DNA of 6,374 bases from Clostridiales bacterium (GTDB lineage Bacteria; Bacillota; Clostridia; Oscillospirales; Oscillospiraceae), in contig DPHR01000073.1 in the NCBI GenBank assembly GCA_003522945.1, forward strand, positions 894 through 7,267, read 5' to 3'. The translations under genes and the position numbers were made by a program. Below, piece by piece: positions 5,153 to 6,374 of this stretch. Numbering within the stretch: the first letter of the stretch is position 1; every line of letters starts with the position of its first letter. A model generated the notes under the pieces. It was not told the origin of the DNA and did no database searches. It was given only the letters and a program-made list of their open reading frames with translations.

Positions 5153-6019
5153 ATGAACGACTTTGTGATCTACACCGATTCCGCATGCGACATCCCGCCG
5201 GAGCTTTTGAAGGAGTGGGGCGTGCCGTACTCCTGGCTGACCTACGTGTTCGACGGCGATGCGCGCCAGTACTCGAACTACGAGCTCCCCTTCCCCGAGT
5301 TCTACGACAAGATGCGCAAGGGCAGCGTCGCACGCACGAGCGCCGTGAACGCGGACGCCTTCGTGCAGGGCTTTGAGCCGATCCTGCAGGACGGCAAGGA
5401 TATCCTCTACATCGGTTTTTCCTCGGGTCTGAGCAGCACATACCACGCCGGGTGCATCGCCGCGCAGGAGCTGCGCGAAAAGTATCCCGAGCGCGACATC
5501 CGCTGCGTTGATACGCTCGGCGCGTCCGGCGGGTTCGGTCTGCTGCTTTATATGGCCGTGCAGAAAAAGCGCGAGGGCGGCACGATCGAGGAATGCGAAA
5601 AGGTCGTGCTCGACAACCGCTTCCATCTCTGCCACTGGTTCACGGTGGACGATCTCGTCTATCTCAAGCGCGGCGGACGCATCAGCGCCGCCACCGCGTT
5701 CGTCGGCAACACGCTCGGCTTCAAGCCCGTGCTGCACATGGACGACGCTGGCCATCTCATCAACATGTTCAAGGTCCGCGGCCGCAAAGCCTCTCTCAAC
5801 GCGATGGCCGACAAATACGGCGAGCTTGCTCTTGACAAAGCCGGCGGAACGGTGTTTATTTCTCACGGAGACTGCCGCGCGGACGCCGACACGCTCGCCG
5901 CGATCCTCAAGGAGCGCTACGGCGCTTCCGTCAAGGAGATCGTGGTCGTCGGCCCGGTGATCGGCGCGCACTCCGGCCCCGGCACACTCGCGCTGTTCTT
6001 CCTCGGCGAGCACCGGTAA
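5153..6019 (+). CDS. DegV family protein (FakB-like fatty-acid-binding), second copy
   Basis: This 288-residue paralogue of the preceding protein keeps the same order of landmarks: FVIYTDSACDIP (4-15), RTS at 61-63, SSGLSSTY (90-97), VDTLGAS (119-125), FTVDDLVYLKRGGRIS (163-178), FKPVL (190-194), KVRGRKAS (207-214) and GAHSGPGTLALFF (271-283) with H273. The identical spacing to the first copy points to tandem duplication. Substitutions flank the ligand residues: R61 for T, SST for SGS after the SSGL loop, and S274 for V, so the two may prefer different acyl chains (inference). The start has AAGGAG eight bases upstream (5139-5144). It is co-transcribed with the first degV (44-base gap) and followed 24 bases later by the FakA-linker-like gene. 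No signal peptide or membrane segment is seen. Confidence 0.9.
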   Translation: MNDFVIYTDSACDIPPELLKEWGVPYSWLTYVFDGDARQYSNYELPFPEFYDKMRKGSVARTSAVNADAFVQGFEPILQDGKDILYIGFSSGLSSTYHAGCIAAQELREKYPERDIRCVDTLGASGGFGLLLYMAVQKKREGGTIEECEKVVLDNRFHLCHWFTVDDLVYLKRGGRISAATAFVGNTLGFKPVLHMDDAGHLINMFKVRGRKASLNAMADKYGELALDKAGGTVFISHGDCRADADTLAAILKERYGASVKEIVVVGPVIGAHSGPGTLALFFLGEHR

Positions 6020-6043
6020 CTCATTGCAGAAAGGAACTTTTCC

Positions 6044-6295
6044 ATGATCGATTACCGCTACGATACGCAGCTCCTCATCGAAGGCACCGGCCTGGACGAG
6101 GACGCCATCAACGACTATTTCCGCACCAACTTCCAGGGCGACTGCCTGCTCGCCGTCGGTGATGATGAGCTCATCAAGATCCACTACCACACCAACGAGC
6201 CTTGGAAGGTGCTCGAATACTGCGCCTCGCTCGGCGAAATTTTCGATATCGTAGTCGAGGACATGGACCGCCAGGCCCGCGGTCTCAACGGCTGA
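6044..6295 (+). CDS. Small stand-alone protein matching only the middle (linker) domain of fatty acid kinase FakA/YloV
   Basis: All 83 residues align by eye with the middle domain of FakA (YloV). YRYDTQLLIEG (4-14) parallels the family's YGYCTEFIL; DCLLAVGDDELIKIHYHTNEPWKVLEYCASLGEI (33-66) parallels its GDSLVVVGDDDLVKVHVHTNDPGKVLEYALKYG; and the protein stops just where the FakA C-terminal domain would begin. The N-terminal DhaL-type ATP-binding domain and the C-terminal FakB-docking domain are both absent, so it cannot be a kinase alone. The two histidines of the HxH motif (H47, H49) remain, but the YCTE cysteine is replaced by D7. AAAGGA at 6030-6035 lies eight bases before the ATG. It follows two FakB-like genes in the same operon, so a role as partner or adaptor of DegV proteins is plausible but unproven. 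Some databases label such proteins 'kinase to dihydroxyacetone kinase'. Confidence 0.75.
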   Translation: MIDYRYDTQLLIEGTGLDEDAINDYFRTNFQGDCLLAVGDDELIKIHYHTNEPWKVLEYCASLGEIFDIVVEDMDRQARGLNG

Positions 6296-6314
6296 CGCTT
6301 AAATTACCAAAATA

Positions 6315-6348
6315 CCCCCGCTTTTCGGAACGATCCGAAGAGCGGTGG
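6315..6348 (-). terminator. Probable intrinsic terminator of an unseen minus-strand gene to the right
   Basis: CCGCTTTTCGGA (6318-6329) and TCCGAAGAGCGG (6334-6345) form a 12-bp stem with one G-T wobble and a 4-base loop; two more C-G pairs form after one mismatch. On the minus strand TATTTT follows directly, as in an intrinsic terminator. On the plus strand no T run follows, so it would be a weak end for the degV operon. The remaining bases to 6374 show no gene. Confidence 0.55.
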
Positions 6349-6374
6349 CACAGCCTGTCGAAAAAGCCTCGCAG

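Noticed and set aside
4206..6190. Long minus-strand open frames (4206-5441 and 4892-6190) opposite the degV operon
   Set aside because: They mirror the two DegV genes in a GC-rich context, lack ribosome sites and show no family motif.
6318..6345. Strong plus-strand terminator for the degV operon
   Set aside because: No T run follows the stem on the plus strand; the T-rich side is on the minus strand.

Overview
The window looks like a piece of a moderately GC-rich anaerobic Clostridia chromosome, probably Oscillospiraceae/Ruminococcaceae-like. The coding DNA is rich in GCC/GGC/CTC/AAG codons, the intergenic stretches are AT-rich with sigma-A type promoters and Shine-Dalgarno sites, and the gene families (GGGtGRT protein with its NifU/IscU-like partner, DUF1836, multiple DegV proteins) are typical of that group. 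The assignment rests on gene content and style, not on a search. There are seven genes in three transcription blocks and no sign of phage, insertion sequence, CRISPR, tRNA or rRNA.

Left block (1-1778, minus strand): a two-gene operon of an IscU/NifU-like Fe-S scaffold protein followed by a GGGtGRT-family protein that runs off the left edge. An extended -10 promoter at 1751-1778 drives it. Its leader of about 84 nt carries a perfect GAAACGTTTC palindrome and a GC hairpin. The second gene has the narrow codon choice of a strongly expressed gene.

Middle block (1869-4143): pyruvate kinase (pyk, plus) is divergent from the Fe-S operon and convergent with a DUF1836 putative regulator (minus). The convergent pair shares one perfect bidirectional terminator at 3427-3460, whose outer arm overlaps the DUF1836 stop codon. 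For both genes a strong promoter lies inside the longest open frame, so the true starts are internal (1941 and 4094).

Right block (4166-6295, plus strand): an operon of two tandem DegV-family (FakB-like fatty-acid-binding) proteins and an 83-residue protein that matches only the middle/linker domain of fatty acid kinase FakA (YloV), without the kinase domain or the C-terminal domain. It has its own near-consensus promoter, back to back with the DUF1836 promoter. Inverted repeats overlap the DUF1836 -10 box and the degV start point, so a DUF1836-controlled lipid-binding module is a reasonable hypothesis. This operon is the most unusual content of the window. A hairpin at 6315-6348 reads best as the terminator of an unseen minus-strand gene to the right.
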